Shown here: positions 1-8,972 of the stretch, in pieces | Position numbering within the stretch: the stretch's first letter is position 1 | Layout: every line of letters begins with the position of its first letter | Assembly: GCF_902804485.1 (NCBI RefSeq) | Contig: NZ_CADCST010000050.1 | Location: 1-62,590 of the forward strand | Length of the DNA stretch: 62,590 nucleotides | Direction of reading: 5' to 3' | Source of the DNA: Flavobacterium collinsii | GTDB taxonomy: Bacteria > Bacteroidota > Bacteroidia > Flavobacteriales > Flavobacteriaceae | Made by a program: the position numbers and the translations under genes | Notes under the pieces: generated by a model | What the model saw: only the letters and a program-made list of their open reading frames with translations | Databases searched by the model: none | Told to the model about the DNA's origin: nothing

Positions 1-99
1 TATTATAATCATGAAAGACCACATCAGGGAATTGATGGAAAAAAGCCAATTGAAATGATAAATCCGTTACCGAAATAAGTAACTTTTACAATTTCGACG
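1..99 (+). mobile_element. 3' end of an IS3-like transposase gene and IS terminus
   Basis: Bases 1-78 translate to the last 25 residues of a transposase, with the motif YNHERPHQGIDGKKPIEM, and stop at TAA (76-78). This motif is typical of the C-terminal edge of the IS3-family integrase (rve) domain. The rest of the gene lies outside the window. The same 99 bases recur inverted at 62492-62590, and identity stops at base 100, so base 99 is either near the IS edge or simply the limit of the shared overlap. Family placement rests on this short motif only. Confidence 0.75.
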
Positions 100-140
100 C
101 GAGGAGAAATAAAAATAGAAACTCGACAAAGATTAGCGAC

Positions 141-200
141 AATATAGAACGCGGATGACGCGGATTCGCTTTGCGAAAACACAGATTAAAACGGATTTCA
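141..200. repeat. Fragment of a dispersed 'gcggatt...aaaacggatt' element
   Basis: The words acgcggattcgctttgcgaa and gattaaaacggattt recur in similar form in the palindromic element at 34935-35083 (ggcggattcgctatcgcgaa, gataaaaacggatt). Only one arm is seen here. It is best read as a truncated copy of a dispersed intergenic repeat lying beside the IS end. Confidence 0.5.
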
Positions 201-204
201 TCAA

Positions 205-264
205 CTCTATCTTGCCATTTCTGTAAATAACAAGATAGAGATTAAACCCTGGAATTTGGGTTTT
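205..264 (-). terminator. Two hairpins downstream of the phosphopantetheinyl transferase gene
   Basis: Arms ctctatcttg (205-214) and caagatagag (231-240) pair perfectly over 10 bp with a 16-base loop. A second short hairpin, aaaccc/gggttt, lies at about 245-263. Both are just past the stop of the minus-strand gene 289-939. Neither is followed by a strong T-run on that strand, so termination is plausible but unproven. Confidence 0.35.
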
Positions 265-288
265 ATTCGTTAAAACTTCACTCAAAAA

Positions 289-939
289 CTATTTCTCAAA
301 AGCATATACCAAAGTAAAATCCTGCCCTGAAGTATCTGATTTAATTTCTTTATAGTATACGTCAAAATCTACTACCAAATCATTAAAATGAAGACTGGCT
401 TCGGTCTGATTTTTATCTACCGAAAAGGCATTTACGCTGATATGATCTTTAAAACTGATTCCTTTTTCGTTTCTTATTTTAAAAATTGCTTCTTTAGCTC
501 CCCAGATTACTGTCAGTTCCCTGATATAATCTGGAGTATTTTGGGTATTTAAATAGCTGTTTTCGGTCTCTACAAATTTGTCGGCGATTCGAAGAATTTT
601 TTCGCGTTGCAATTCCATGTCGATTCCGACTGTTACATCGCTGATGATAATCGCTGCAAAATCGTGAGAATGTGTGATTGAAATATGATTGTGACAATTA
701 AAGTATGGTTTTCCAAATTCGTCGTAATGCAAATCATGATCCGTAAAACCCATTTCCTGAATCAACATGCGAACGCTCAAAAAGGCACGTTGGTGCATTT
801 GAGATTTCATTCCATTCAACCTTAACTGTGTTTTTTCTTTTAAAACTACTTTGCTCACTAACTCCTCAAATGATTCGGTTATGTGCCAAACTAAGATTTT
901 GGTCGTTTCGTTGAATTGTATGGTTTGAAATAAAGGCAT
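289..939 (-). CDS. 4'-phosphopantetheinyl transferase superfamily protein
   Basis: 216 residues. The protein should move the phosphopantetheine arm from coenzyme A to a serine of a carrier protein (acyl- or peptidyl-carrier type) in the cytosol. The family signature is visible in two blocks: GIDMEL at 105-110, with the magnesium-binding D107 and E109, and WGAKEAIFK at 146-154, holding the second acidic/lysine set. Length and domain layout fit the Sfp/HetI class rather than the shorter AcpS class. The partner carrier protein is not in the window. The gene stands alone, facing away from ahcY, and the 315-bp gap to ahcY holds a dispersed hairpin element. Start at ATG (937-939) leaves a full-length N-terminus. 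Confidence 0.85.
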   Translation of the reverse strand: MPLFQTIQFNETTKILVWHITESFEELVSKVVLKEKTQLRLNGMKSQMHQRAFLSVRMLIQEMGFTDHDLHYDEFGKPYFNCHNHISITHSHDFAAIIISDVTVGIDMELQREKILRIADKFVETENSYLNTQNTPDYIRELTVIWGAKEAIFKIRNEKGISFKDHISVNAFSVDKNQTEASLHFNDLVVDFDVYYKEIKSDTSGQDFTLVYAFEK

Positions 940-1025
940 TCTTTTTTAATTATGAGTTATGAGTTTTTAGTTATGAGTTGTTTTCGACTTGAAAACGAAA
1001 TTTCTTATTTAACGTCTCGTCTTTT

Positions 1026-1104
1026 AGCCCTGATGGAAACGGCATCCTTTTGTGGCGGGATTCGCCACAAAAGATATAGTGGACAGCAGGATTAGCTTCT
1101 TATT
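1026..1104. repeat. Dispersed hairpin element ('agccctgatgg...ggcatcc...' type)
   Basis: The 940-1254 gap has no gene. It begins with repeated 'ttatgag' heptamers (about 949-979). It then holds an element with a perfect 11-bp stem, cttttgtggcg (1047-1057) and cgccacaaaag (1063-1073), with a 5-base loop. The stem is flanked by the words gatggaaacggcatcc and gatatagtggacagcagg. From memory, closely similar elements occur many times between genes in Flavobacterium genomes. It lies upstream of the ahcY promoter, so it is not part of the ahcY leader as that promoter is placed. It could be a small structured RNA, a terminator, or a mobile palindrome. Confidence 0.6.
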
Positions 1105-1215
1105 TTGACTATGCTCAATAGGACAGCAACAGTAATCCACTAATATTCTAAAGATTAAGAAATTAAACATTTCACAAATCTGACAGAAAGTAGTCAAAAT
1201 TAAAAACCTATTCCG

Positions 1216-1223
1216 TAAATTTG
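1216..1223 (+). promoter_or_regulatory. Bacteroidetes -7 element for ahcY
   Basis: TAAATTTG matches TAnnTTTG and lies 31 bases before the ahcY ATG. No TTG is found 17-23 bases upstream, so only half of the consensus is present. Confidence 0.5.
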
Positions 1224-1254
1224 CAAAAATTTTACAATTACAAATATACTATAA

Positions 1255-2571
1255 ATGAGTACTACAACTACGCCTTTTGTGGCTTTCAAAGTAAAAGACA
1301 TCTCTCTAGCGGCTTGGGGAAGAAAAGAAATTGAATTAGCTGAAGCTGAAATGCCAGGTTTAATGGCACTTCGTGCTGAATATAAAGACGAACAACCTCT
1401 TAAAGGTGCTCGTATCGCTGGATGTTTGCACATGACGATTCAAACTGCTGTTTTGATCGAAACTTTAATCGCTCTTGGTGCAGAGGTTACTTGGTCTTCT
1501 TGTAACATTTTCTCTACTCAGGATCAGGCTGCTGCCGCTATTGCTGCTGCTGGAATTCAGGTTTATGCCTGGAAAGGTCTTGATGAGCAATCATTTGACT
1601 GGTGTATTGAGCAAACTTTATTCTTTGGTGAAGACAGAAAACCATTGAACATGATTCTTGATGATGGTGGAGATTTAACTAATATGGTTATTGACCGTTT
1701 CCCTGAATTGGTTCCTGGAATTAAAGGATTATCTGAAGAAACTACAACGGGTGTTCACAGACTTTACGAAAGAGTAAAAGCCGGAACTTTACCAATGCCT
1801 GCAATCAACATTAACGACTCTGTTACTAAATCTAAATTTGACAATAAATATGGTTGTAAAGAATCTGCAGTTGATGCTGTTCGTCGCGCAACTGACTTAA
1901 TGTTAGCTGGAAAAAGAGTTATCGTTTGTGGATACGGTGATGTTGGAAAAGGAACTGCTGCTTCTTTTAGAGGTGCAGGATCTATCGTAACTGTTACTGA
2001 AATTGACCCAATTTGTGCTTTACAAGCTGCAATGGACGGTTATGAAGTTAAAAAATTAAACACTGTAATTGCTAATGCTGATATCATCATTACTACTACA
2101 GGAAATAAAGATATCGTTCTTGGAGAGCACTTCGAGCAAATGAAAGATAAAACTGTTGTTTGTAACATCGGACACTTTGATAACGAAATTGATATGGCTT
2201 GGTTGAACAAAAACCACGGTGCTTCTAAAATCGAAATCAAACCACAAGTTGACAAATATACTATCGCCGGAAAAGATATCATCATTCTTGCTGAAGGTCG
2301 TTTAGTAAACCTTGGTTGTGCTACAGGTCACCCAAGTTTTGTAATGAGTAATTCATTCACCAACCAAACTTTGGCTCAAATCGAATTATGGAACAATAGT
2401 GCTGCTTACAACAATGACGTTTACATGTTACCAAAACATTTAGATGAAAAAGTTGCTGCTTTACACTTAGCTAAATTAGGAGTTGAACTGGAAGTTCTTC
2501 GCGAAGATCAGGCTGCTTATATTGGTGTTGAAGTTCAAGGTCCATTCAAACCAGAATACTACAGATACTAA
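1255..2571 (+). CDS. ahcY: S-adenosylhomocysteine hydrolase (adenosylhomocysteinase)
   Basis: 438 residues, full length. The enzyme splits S-adenosylhomocysteine reversibly into adenosine and homocysteine, using bound NAD, and so relieves product inhibition of methyltransferases in the cytosol. Visible signatures are [15 protein letters not shown] near residue 57 and the NAD-binding loop [10 protein letters not shown] (about 224-233), followed by VTEIDP. The C-terminal tail PFKPEYYRY at the very end is a family hallmark that completes the neighbouring subunit's NAD site. The gene is monocistronic, with its own -7 element at 1216 and a strong hairpin terminator at 2624. Codon use looks highly biased, as expected for an abundant enzyme. 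Nothing is missing. Confidence 0.97.
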   Translation: MSTTTTPFVAFKVKDISLAAWGRKEIELAEAEMPGLMALRAEYKDEQPLKGARIAGCLHMTIQTAVLIETLIALGAEVTWSSCNIFSTQDQAAAAIAAAGIQVYAWKGLDEQSFDWCIEQTLFFGEDRKPLNMILDDGGDLTNMVIDRFPELVPGIKGLSEETTTGVHRLYERVKAGTLPMPAININDSVTKSKFDNKYGCKESAVDAVRRATDLMLAGKRVIVCGYGDVGKGTAASFRGAGSIVTVTEIDPICALQAAMDGYEVKKLNTVIANADIIITTTGNKDIVLGEHFEQMKDKTVVCNIGHFDNEIDMAWLNKNHGASKIEIKPQVDKYTIAGKDIIILAEGRLVNLGCATGHPSFVMSNSFTNQTLAQIELWNNSAAYNNDVYMLPKHLDEKVAALHLAKLGVELEVLREDQAAYIGVEVQGPFKPEYYRY

Positions 2572-2623
2572 ATAATATTAGATCAAAGATCTCTGATTTT
2601 AGATTTCTTCGATTATATCTTTC

Positions 2624-2662
2624 AAATCCGACCGGTTTTTAAAAACGGGTCGGATTTTGTTT
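2624..2662 (+). terminator. Rho-independent terminator of ahcY
   Basis: Arms aaatccgaccggttttt (2624-2640) and aaaaacgggtcggattt (2641-2657) form a 17-bp stem with one mismatch, followed by tgttttt. Confidence 0.8.
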
Positions 2663-2810
2663 TTAATGGCTTTTCAGAAATAAATGATGCTACTATTTCT
2701 AAAGAAAAAAAGTTTTCTATCAAAAAAAAGCTTTTTTCAGAATAACTTTTTAATTTTAAGAATTCAAATAGACTTTAAATAAGTCACTACTTCTCAACTA
2801 CATAAATGCC

Positions 2811-5135
2811 GTGCTCTTGAAAAAAAAATCTCATTTATTGGTCTTCTTGTTTTTATTATGTCTTCCGTACATACTATTTTCTCAGGAAAAAAAACCTAAA
2901 GTCGTTTTAGTATTGAGCGGTGGTGGTGCAAAAGGAATTGCACATATTCCGCTTTTGCAAAAACTGGACTCTCTGCACATCGTTCCAGACCTTATCGTTG
3001 GAAACAGTATGGGCAGTATCATTGGCGGTTTATACGCCATGGGATATTCCGGCGATAGTATCGAAAAAATCACCAAGAATATTTATTGGGATAAACTCCT
3101 TGGGGGAGGTCAATCGTTACGATCTGTAAGTGCCGAAGAAAAAAGAGAATTTCAAAGATATTTAGTCGGAATAGGGGTTAAAGATGGAAAGCTCAATAGC
3201 GTTGGTTCTCTTTTAAATGATCAAAATCTTAGAGAATCTCTTTCTGAATTAACCTTTCCTGTCTATAATGTTAAAGATTTTGACAGTCTCCCGATACCTT
3301 TTAGAGCTATGGCTACTGACTTAGTTGAAGGCAAAGAAGTTATTTTAAGCAAAGGCAGTTTAGCTTATGCCATGCGAGCCAGCATGTCTTTACCTGCTAT
3401 TTTCAAACCAGTGCCTTACGAAAAAACCATATTAGTAGATGGAGGAGTATTAAATAATTTTCCAACTGATGTGGCCAAAAAAATGGGTGCCGATATTATT
3501 ATTGGCAGTGATGTAGGTGGAGGAATGCAGCCAATGGGGAAACTGAACAATATTATGATGATATTAATGCAAACCAGTATGTTTCCGAGTAATGTTAAAA
3601 ACCCGGCAAACCGTGATCTGTGTACCATATTAGTCGATCACATGCCCAACCTGCGTTTCTCGACAGCTGACTTTGCAGCTAGTAACGAAATCTACAAAGA
3701 CGGCAAAATAGCGGCAAATAAAAATCTTCCGGCTTTAATTGCTTTATCGGAAAAGTTAAAGGGATTTCCGCAACGAACGCACAAATTGCCCTATATGCCC
3801 AAAGAATTTATTCTTGACACCATAATTTATAAAAAAATAAGTCCTGAAAATCTCCCTCTGGTAGTTGGAAGAGCAAATCTTAAACCCCATGTAAAATATA
3901 CCTCCAAAGATTTAATTTCAGGTATCAACAGGGCTATGGGCACCAATCTTTTTGATGAGATTGCATATAGCCACTTCATCAAAAACGGTGATAAATCAGG
4001 AATTACATTATTTGGATTTGAGCGTGCTAAAAATCAACTAAATACCTCTGTACACTATGATACTTATAGAGGTGTTGGTGTTATTTTTAACTACACCGCC
4101 AGAAACGTTCTTGCAGATGCCTCCCGTCTTTTGGTAACTGTCGATATTGCAGAACAGCCAAAAGCCAGAATCAATTTTCAGAAAAATTTTGGAGGACGCA
4201 GGGAATGGTGGTGGGGAACGGAGCTTTACGGAGCTTTCTTAAAACAGGAAATTTACCTCAATGGCAAAGCCTCAGATAATATCCTTTATAATACATTTGA
4301 ATTTAACAATGAGGTAAACAGAAATTTAAATTCGCTGAAAAGCTATTTTGGTTTTGGTTTAAACTATCACTACACCTACTTCAAACCAAAATATGATCGG
4401 GAATACAATCCGAACGCAGTTTCACTAAACAACTACAGCTCTAATAATATCGAATTCAACATGCATTATTCCTATAATGATATGGATAAAGTTTTCTTTG
4501 CTACAAACGGAACCATTATAAAATCAAATATATCGCGATCACTCCTTAGCGATATCAACGCCTCAATTTCCGCCCCAGATGTCCTGCGTCTTTCCGGCTC
4601 AACAAATAATTACACGAAATTTGGTTTAAGCTTTGAAAAGAGGTTGCCTCTAAAAAAGAAAATTACAGGAATCGTAGGATTTGATGCTTGTTTTATTTTT
4701 CAAGATCAGCTCAAAAACAATCAAATTTCGTTTTTCGATTTTGGTTATGCAACGAGATATTTTCTTGGTGGTATTATCCCAAGTTCTGGCAGTAATCGCT
4801 TTTCATTCCCGGGTTTGCATGAAGACGAACTCAATGTTACACAATATATGGGGTTTAAACTCGCCTCGCAAATAAATATTACCGGAAAAATCTATCTGAC
4901 CCCTCATGTTAATATTGCCTCTGTAGGTTTTGACAGTTTTGGCGATTTCATCGACCATGCATTTAAACCAAAAGGAAATTGGGATCATAATTTTGAAACC
5001 AGTCTTGTACTATCCGGAGGAGCTGCTATTTCTTATCAATCCATTTTAGGTCCAATTCATTTTGACACTTCATGGATCAATAATATCGATAAAGTCAGAT
5101 TATTTTTTAGCGTCGGATTATCACTTAATCCATAA
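2811..5135 (+). CDS. Patatin-like phospholipase with outer-membrane barrel (PlpD type)
   Basis: 774 residues. A signal peptide (LLVFLFLLCLPYILFSQ) leads into a patatin domain. Its oxyanion loop GGGAKG lies near residues 37-42, the serine elbow GNSMGS at about 64-69 (Ser66), and the catalytic Asp in DGG near 210. The C-terminal half is rich in alternating aromatic strands and resembles the Omp85/surface-antigen barrel, with a POTRA-like stretch between (about 330-400). By family, the protein sits in the outer membrane and exposes or secretes a lipase/esterase. The start is uncertain: the only upstream ATG (2806) runs into a stop, so GTG at 2811 or TTG at 2817 must be used. It is followed by its own hairpin terminator at 5162. 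The preferred lipid substrate cannot be told from sequence. Confidence 0.88.
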   Translation: MLLKKKSHLLVFLFLLCLPYILFSQEKKPKVVLVLSGGGAKGIAHIPLLQKLDSLHIVPDLIVGNSMGSIIGGLYAMGYSGDSIEKITKNIYWDKLLGGGQSLRSVSAEEKREFQRYLVGIGVKDGKLNSVGSLLNDQNLRESLSELTFPVYNVKDFDSLPIPFRAMATDLVEGKEVILSKGSLAYAMRASMSLPAIFKPVPYEKTILVDGGVLNNFPTDVAKKMGADIIIGSDVGGGMQPMGKLNNIMMILMQTSMFPSNVKNPANRDLCTILVDHMPNLRFSTADFAASNEIYKDGKIAANKNLPALIALSEKLKGFPQRTHKLPYMPKEFILDTIIYKKISPENLPLVVGRANLKPHVKYTSKDLISGINRAMGTNLFDEIAYSHFIKNGDKSGITLFGFERAKNQLNTSVHYDTYRGVGVIFNYTARNVLADASRLLVTVDIAEQPKARINFQKNFGGRREWWWGTELYGAFLKQEIYLNGKASDNILYNTFEFNNEVNRNLNSLKSYFGFGLNYHYTYFKPKYDREYNPNAVSLNNYSSNNIEFNMHYSYNDMDKVFFATNGTIIKSNISRSLLSDINASISAPDVLRLSGSTNNYTKFGLSFEKRLPLKKKITGIVGFDACFIFQDQLKNNQISFFDFGYATRYFLGGIIPSSGSNRFSFPGLHEDELNVTQYMGFKLASQINITGKIYLTPHVNIASVGFDSFGDFIDHAFKPKGNWDHNFETSLVLSGGAAISYQSILGPIHFDTSWINNIDKVRLFFSVGLSLNP

Positions 5136-5161
5136 GGTACTAATAATCTCAAATAGCTTTC

Positions 5162-5202
5162 AAATCCGACAGTTTTTTAGAAACCTGCCGGATTTTGTTT
5201 TT
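5162..5202 (+). terminator. Terminator after the patatin gene
   Basis: aaatccgacag / ctgccggattt arms (about 5162-5195) around ttttttagaaac, followed by tgtttttag. It resembles the ahcY terminator in sequence. Confidence 0.65.
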
Positions 5203-5213
5203 AGTACTAAATC

Positions 5214-7058
5214 TTATTCATAGACAAAAATTCGCTCAACAAAATTCGCGTCTTGTTTCTCTGAACTCAAACCTCCTTCGAAAAACATTTCTGTCCAATT
5301 TTTTTGATTATCAATTTTAAGATACTGCCATCTTGTATCCAGCTCAATTTTACCATTCCTGCCCAATTGCGAATCTTTACTTGATTGTTCAATTTTTCTG
5401 TTATTAACATCATATTTACTAAAAATTACCAATTCATCTAAATAGCCTGAATCTTCTTTGTTCAATTTCGAATGTTCTTCTATAAGATTTCCTCTTTCAT
5501 CATATACAAACACATCCTCAGACTCTGTAATTTGCGTTTCTCCTCCCTGATAGTCATAAGAAAAGTTCGTTTTTATAACTTGATTTTTATTATACTGATA
5601 CTTCACCAAACTTCTTAAAGTATCATTATCCGAAAAATAATTTTTCTCTTCTGCTATTTTTTTATCTGGTCCGTAACTATAAATCGTTCTTCCAGTCACC
5701 TTTTCATCATCGTCATAACTTATAGATTCTGTCTTTTGCTTCAAATTATTATACTTGTTCTCCGGATAATCGGATTTTTTAGGAAACATATCATCTTTTA
5801 CAAATTCTCCGTTTGCATTCTTTTTATAAGTGGTATAATTTTGCATTTTACCTTTTACATACTTGCCGTTCTTTTTTGTTGCATAGTAAAAGTTCTCTGT
5901 ATATTCTTTAATATTTCCAAACAATTTCTCGTCCCAATTTGCAGATAATTGTGGGGCATTGTAATCTTCTGTCCTCATTTTTTTAGGCTCTGGCTCTTTC
6001 AGATTCGGAATCATCTCAAAAGTCCTGTCTATACCATAAACAGGTTCATAAAGAACAAAATCATTTTTAATAGGAGCAATAGTCTGAATAAAGATGTACG
6101 TCTTTTTTTCATTTATTATATCCTCTATTGTAAATGTTTTTTTAAATTCTTCAAAACTCATCGTGGGATTAGCTTTAAAAGCATCAAAAACACGTTTGCT
6201 TATATTACCTCTTATATCACCAAAACCAGCCCTTTCATCATTGATTTTTTTATTTTTCTTCTTTAGTTCTGCCATCTCCTTGTCACTGTATGTAACCAAT
6301 AAATTCCCCAACTCATCGTAATTCACCAAGCGCATCTTGTTTTCCCGATCACTATTCTGATCAGCGGCCTCTATCAAAACTACATTGTTTATAACCTCTA
6401 CCAAGTTGTACACGATGTTATTCAGCTTAAAAGTGCTTCCTATATCCTTTTGGGAAAGCTTTACCTGCGAATAATCTGTAATGAATTTAATATTATAAAT
6501 TACACTTCCTTTGATTTCAGCAAGTTCATTGTTGTTTTTAAAATTTACAGCATTGTTGATCTGATCCTGCTTACGCAGCGTAGTAAAATTTAAATTAATC
6601 TCTTTTCCGTTCTTGTATTTATACAAAAGCTCGCTTCCAAAAGAAGTTCCACCAACATGCTGAATTTCGATCAACTCTTTTTTCAGATTAAACAGTTTGC
6701 TCGTTACAGGGTGAAAATCTACAATAGTAGGTTCATCATTTTCTTTAAAATAGGAAGGAAAGCGTGAATTGAACAACAGGTCGTATCCATAATTAGATTT
6801 CTCCAATTTCAAAACTCCTCTTGAAATAATCGTATCTATTGAAGAATTGATCACTTCAGCAGATTGAATTGTTTTCTTTTGAATTTCATCCATTTTTCTA
6901 TTTACTTTTTTAAACGGGAAATTAGGAGCTTTAAAAATTTCTTTATTTACATTATACGTAACTTCATAAATCATGTCTTTCTCCTCTTTACTTGGTTGTT
7001 TTTTCTGGGAAAACACAGAAAGACTAAAGCTCATCAAAATCAATACAATTCTATTCAT
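5214..7058 (-). CDS. Secreted protein of unknown function with YD-like C-terminal repeats
   Basis: 614 residues; I do not recognise the family. MNRIVLILMSFSLSVFSQ is a clear type I signal peptide ending at Q18, so the protein should reach the periplasm or beyond. No lipobox, membrane segment or enzyme motif is visible. The middle is lysine-rich and charged. The C-terminal third carries several short strand pairs of the form 'Y-x-Y/N-x-K...YDxxGN' (for example YDERGNLIEEH), reminiscent of MORN/YD-type beta repeats. The gene is divergent from the secreted protein at 7154, with 95 bp between the starts. The pair may share a control region, and joint function is only inferred from that. Start ATG at 7056-7058 fits the signal peptide exactly. 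Confidence 0.6.
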   Translation of the reverse strand: MNRIVLILMSFSLSVFSQKKQPSKEEKDMIYEVTYNVNKEIFKAPNFPFKKVNRKMDEIQKKTIQSAEVINSSIDTIISRGVLKLEKSNYGYDLLFNSRFPSYFKENDEPTIVDFHPVTSKLFNLKKELIEIQHVGGTSFGSELLYKYKNGKEINLNFTTLRKQDQINNAVNFKNNNELAEIKGSVIYNIKFITDYSQVKLSQKDIGSTFKLNNIVYNLVEVINNVVLIEAADQNSDRENKMRLVNYDELGNLLVTYSDKEMAELKKKNKKINDERAGFGDIRGNISKRVFDAFKANPTMSFEEFKKTFTIEDIINEKKTYIFIQTIAPIKNDFVLYEPVYGIDRTFEMIPNLKEPEPKKMRTEDYNAPQLSANWDEKLFGNIKEYTENFYYATKKNGKYVKGKMQNYTTYKKNANGEFVKDDMFPKKSDYPENKYNNLKQKTESISYDDDEKVTGRTIYSYGPDKKIAEEKNYFSDNDTLRSLVKYQYNKNQVIKTNFSYDYQGGETQITESEDVFVYDERGNLIEEHSKLNKEDSGYLDELVIFSKYDVNNRKIEQSSKDSQLGRNGKIELDTRWQYLKIDNQKNWTEMFFEGGLSSEKQDANFVERIFVYE

Positions 7059-7153
7059 TATTTATTTTTGTTGAAAATTACATTTTTTTGTTCCAAAAAA
7101 CCAATATCTTTTTTCAAAAACGTTATGCTTATATTTACTGGAAATTTCTTTTC

Positions 7154-8236
7154 ATGAAACAATTCCTTTTTCTTTACTTGTTTTTCTTTACAAGCTCCAC
7201 TATATCAGCACAAAGCAAAGACATCTGGGTTTCATTTTGGGATAAAGACACTACGCACATCGGATTTAAAGATGCAAACGGAGCTATCAAAATAACTCCA
7301 AAGTTTATGGGATTCACAACTGCTCGTCAATTCGATAAAATTATTGCCGTAACCGAAGATACTGGCGAAAGCTGGAAGAGTTATTATCTCACTAAATCCG
7401 GTAAAATCGTAGGACGCGACAGCCTCTATATTTTTGACAATGGACCGGATTGTGAAAATGAAGGTTACATCAGATTTACAGACCCAAAAACAGATAAAAC
7501 CGGAATGTTTAATAGTGAAGGTAAAATTACAATTCCTGCCGATTATAGCGCCCTTACCAAAGTCAGGAACGGGATGATTATCGCCTTAAAAGGGGCCACT
7601 AAAGAGAAACTTGGTGACGAACATTTTAGCTGGTCCGGAGGAAAGGAATATCTTATTGACACCAATAATAAAATCCTAATTGAAAATTTCGGATATAATG
7701 ACGCACTAAATTTTTATTCTTTACAAAAATCAAGATCCCCAGATAAAGATGAAACAAGAGAAAATTTCCTAGGTGTTGATGGTCAATATTATTCGTTCAT
7801 CAATTATGAGAAAGAATTCAAGTTGTGGTTAAAAAACAATTTGCTTTCTGATCTATCAAAAAAGAATTTAATAAAACTCTCCTTTGATAAAATCACCTAC
7901 TGGAAAGAGCCAACAGGATGGACAAGTGAGGCCAAAGCTGCTTTTATCGACCAGAATTATACTTACATAAAATTAAAACTTGAAGAGTTAAAAAATCCAA
8001 AAACGGACTATTTCGTATCAAATGACGGGCTCAACCCATTTATTTTTGAAACAGATGAATACGAGGTTTACTTCAACAATTGCAATGAACCTAAGGAATG
8101 GATATATCCCATTAAAAATATCGTCATTAACTCAAAAAACAAAGCCGACTTTAAGCAAGATCATTTTGAATTTTTAAGAACTGAAGATGGGTATAAATTG
8201 ATCAGTGTTACAACAGCAAAAAATGATCTTAAATAA
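7154..8236 (+). CDS. Secreted WG-repeat-like protein
   Basis: 360 residues from the preferred start. An earlier ATG at 7088 would add 22 residues (MFQKTNIFFQKR...) in front of a textbook signal peptide, MKQFLFLYLFFFTSSTISAQ, so ATG 7154 is chosen. After the signal come two WG-type beta repeats: one around 'IGFKDANGAIKITPKFMGF' and one around 'TGMFNSEGKITIPADYSAL'. Such repeats occur in many Bacteroidota surface or periplasmic proteins and are thought to be binding modules. The C-terminal half (about 200-360) has no recognisable motif. It is divergent from 5214-7058, another secreted unknown. The 181 bp that follow hold a short coding fragment (8314-8370). Confidence 0.65.
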   Translation: MKQFLFLYLFFFTSSTISAQSKDIWVSFWDKDTTHIGFKDANGAIKITPKFMGFTTARQFDKIIAVTEDTGESWKSYYLTKSGKIVGRDSLYIFDNGPDCENEGYIRFTDPKTDKTGMFNSEGKITIPADYSALTKVRNGMIIALKGATKEKLGDEHFSWSGGKEYLIDTNNKILIENFGYNDALNFYSLQKSRSPDKDETRENFLGVDGQYYSFINYEKEFKLWLKNNLLSDLSKKNLIKLSFDKITYWKEPTGWTSEAKAAFIDQNYTYIKLKLEELKNPKTDYFVSNDGLNPFIFETDEYEVYFNNCNEPKEWIYPIKNIVINSKNKADFKQDHFEFLRTEDGYKLISVTTAKNDLK

Positions 8237-8313
8237 TTTTTTTTCAAATCATTATTTTTATAAGATTAACTCCGTTACTTTCAAAAAAGTATTTAAAATA
8301 TAAATCAAGGTAA

Positions 8314-8370
8314 TACGACGGCTATACTTTTTATGGTAACGGACAGGGTTTGGAAAACAAGCTTATATAA
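8314..8370 (+). pseudogene. Possible 3' remnant of a larger gene (18 codons)
   Basis: Between a stop codon (8311-8313) and TAA (8368-8370), the frame reads YDGYTFYGNGQGLENKLI. This is protein-like in composition, with a G/Y/N pattern seen near the ends of YD/Rhs-type proteins. There is no start codon. It precedes the small gene at 8418. It may be the tail of a deleted gene, or chance. Confidence 0.2.
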
Positions 8371-8417
8371 AATTTAAATGGAAAAAAGATTTCCAGACTC
8401 TCTTATTACAATTAATT

Positions 8418-8876
8418 ATGAAGAAAGAAGATTTCAAAATAAATTTAAAAAGAGCTCTAAATGGTCTTATTGATTTTACACAGGAAATGGTGATAAACCA
8501 GTTACCTCATGATTACAAATTCATAATCAAAACCAATTGTTCTTACGATGGAAATAAATTAGAAGATGATGAAGAAATTTATCCAGATGATAAAATCGAT
8601 GAATCAAGTTCAATTAATCCTGCCACTGAAGCTACTGTAATTGAGTATCTATGGCGAAATAACAAAGTTCCGGAGTGGATTAATGTACAAGTTTACAGCT
8701 GTGACGATAGTTTTACTTATATACTTTTAGAATGTTGTGGAAGGTTTTCGGCTTCCTTATATCACAAAAATGGTCCTTTTCGTGGTTTAGGGCCTAGTAT
8801 CCCATATCGTTATATTGATCCAATAACTGACAAACTTATTAAAAAAATTGATTTGAATGAGATCAAGAAATCTTAA
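8418..8876 (+). CDS. Small cytosolic protein of unknown function, immunity-like
   Basis: 152 residues, with no signal peptide or membrane segment, and acidic. Coding character is good (balanced residues, no low-complexity stretch). The central block EYLWRNNKVPEWINVQVY, followed by LLECCGRFS and GPFRGLGPSIPY, looks like a conserved single-domain fold. From memory it recalls small solitary proteins found beside polymorphic toxins as immunity factors, but I cannot name a family. The only support for that reading in place is the coding fragment just upstream (8314-8370), which could be a toxin tail. The gene stands alone between two plus-strand genes. No promoter match is seen. Confidence 0.55.
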   Translation: MKKEDFKINLKRALNGLIDFTQEMVINQLPHDYKFIIKTNCSYDGNKLEDDEEIYPDDKIDESSSINPATEATVIEYLWRNNKVPEWINVQVYSCDDSFTYILLECCGRFSASLYHKNGPFRGLGPSIPYRYIDPITDKLIKKIDLNEIKKS

Positions 8877-8949
8877 GCTATTCTTCTACCCTGCTTTTCA
8901 TAAAGTTACAATGTAAGCAGAATAAATTCTTCTACATCAACGCAAAAGT

Positions 8950-8957
8950 TAACTTTG
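8950..8957 (+). promoter_or_regulatory. -7 element for the SMR transporter gene
   Basis: TAACTTTG matches TAnnTTTG and lies 16 bases before ATG 8973. It overlaps the alternative TTG start at 8955, which argues for ATG 8973 as the true start. There is no upstream TTG at the right spacing. Confidence 0.45.
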
Positions 8958-8972
8958 CAAAAACTAATAATC

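Noticed and set aside
1026..1254. SAM/SAH riboswitch controlling ahcY
   Set aside because: The structured element lies upstream of the likely -7 box, and the remaining leader is only about 25-30 bases.
5736..6321. Hydrophobic plus-strand frames opposite the secreted protein 5214-7058
   Set aside because: Phe/Ile-rich composition is what the complement of Lys/Glu/Asn-rich coding DNA gives; no start context or neighbours.
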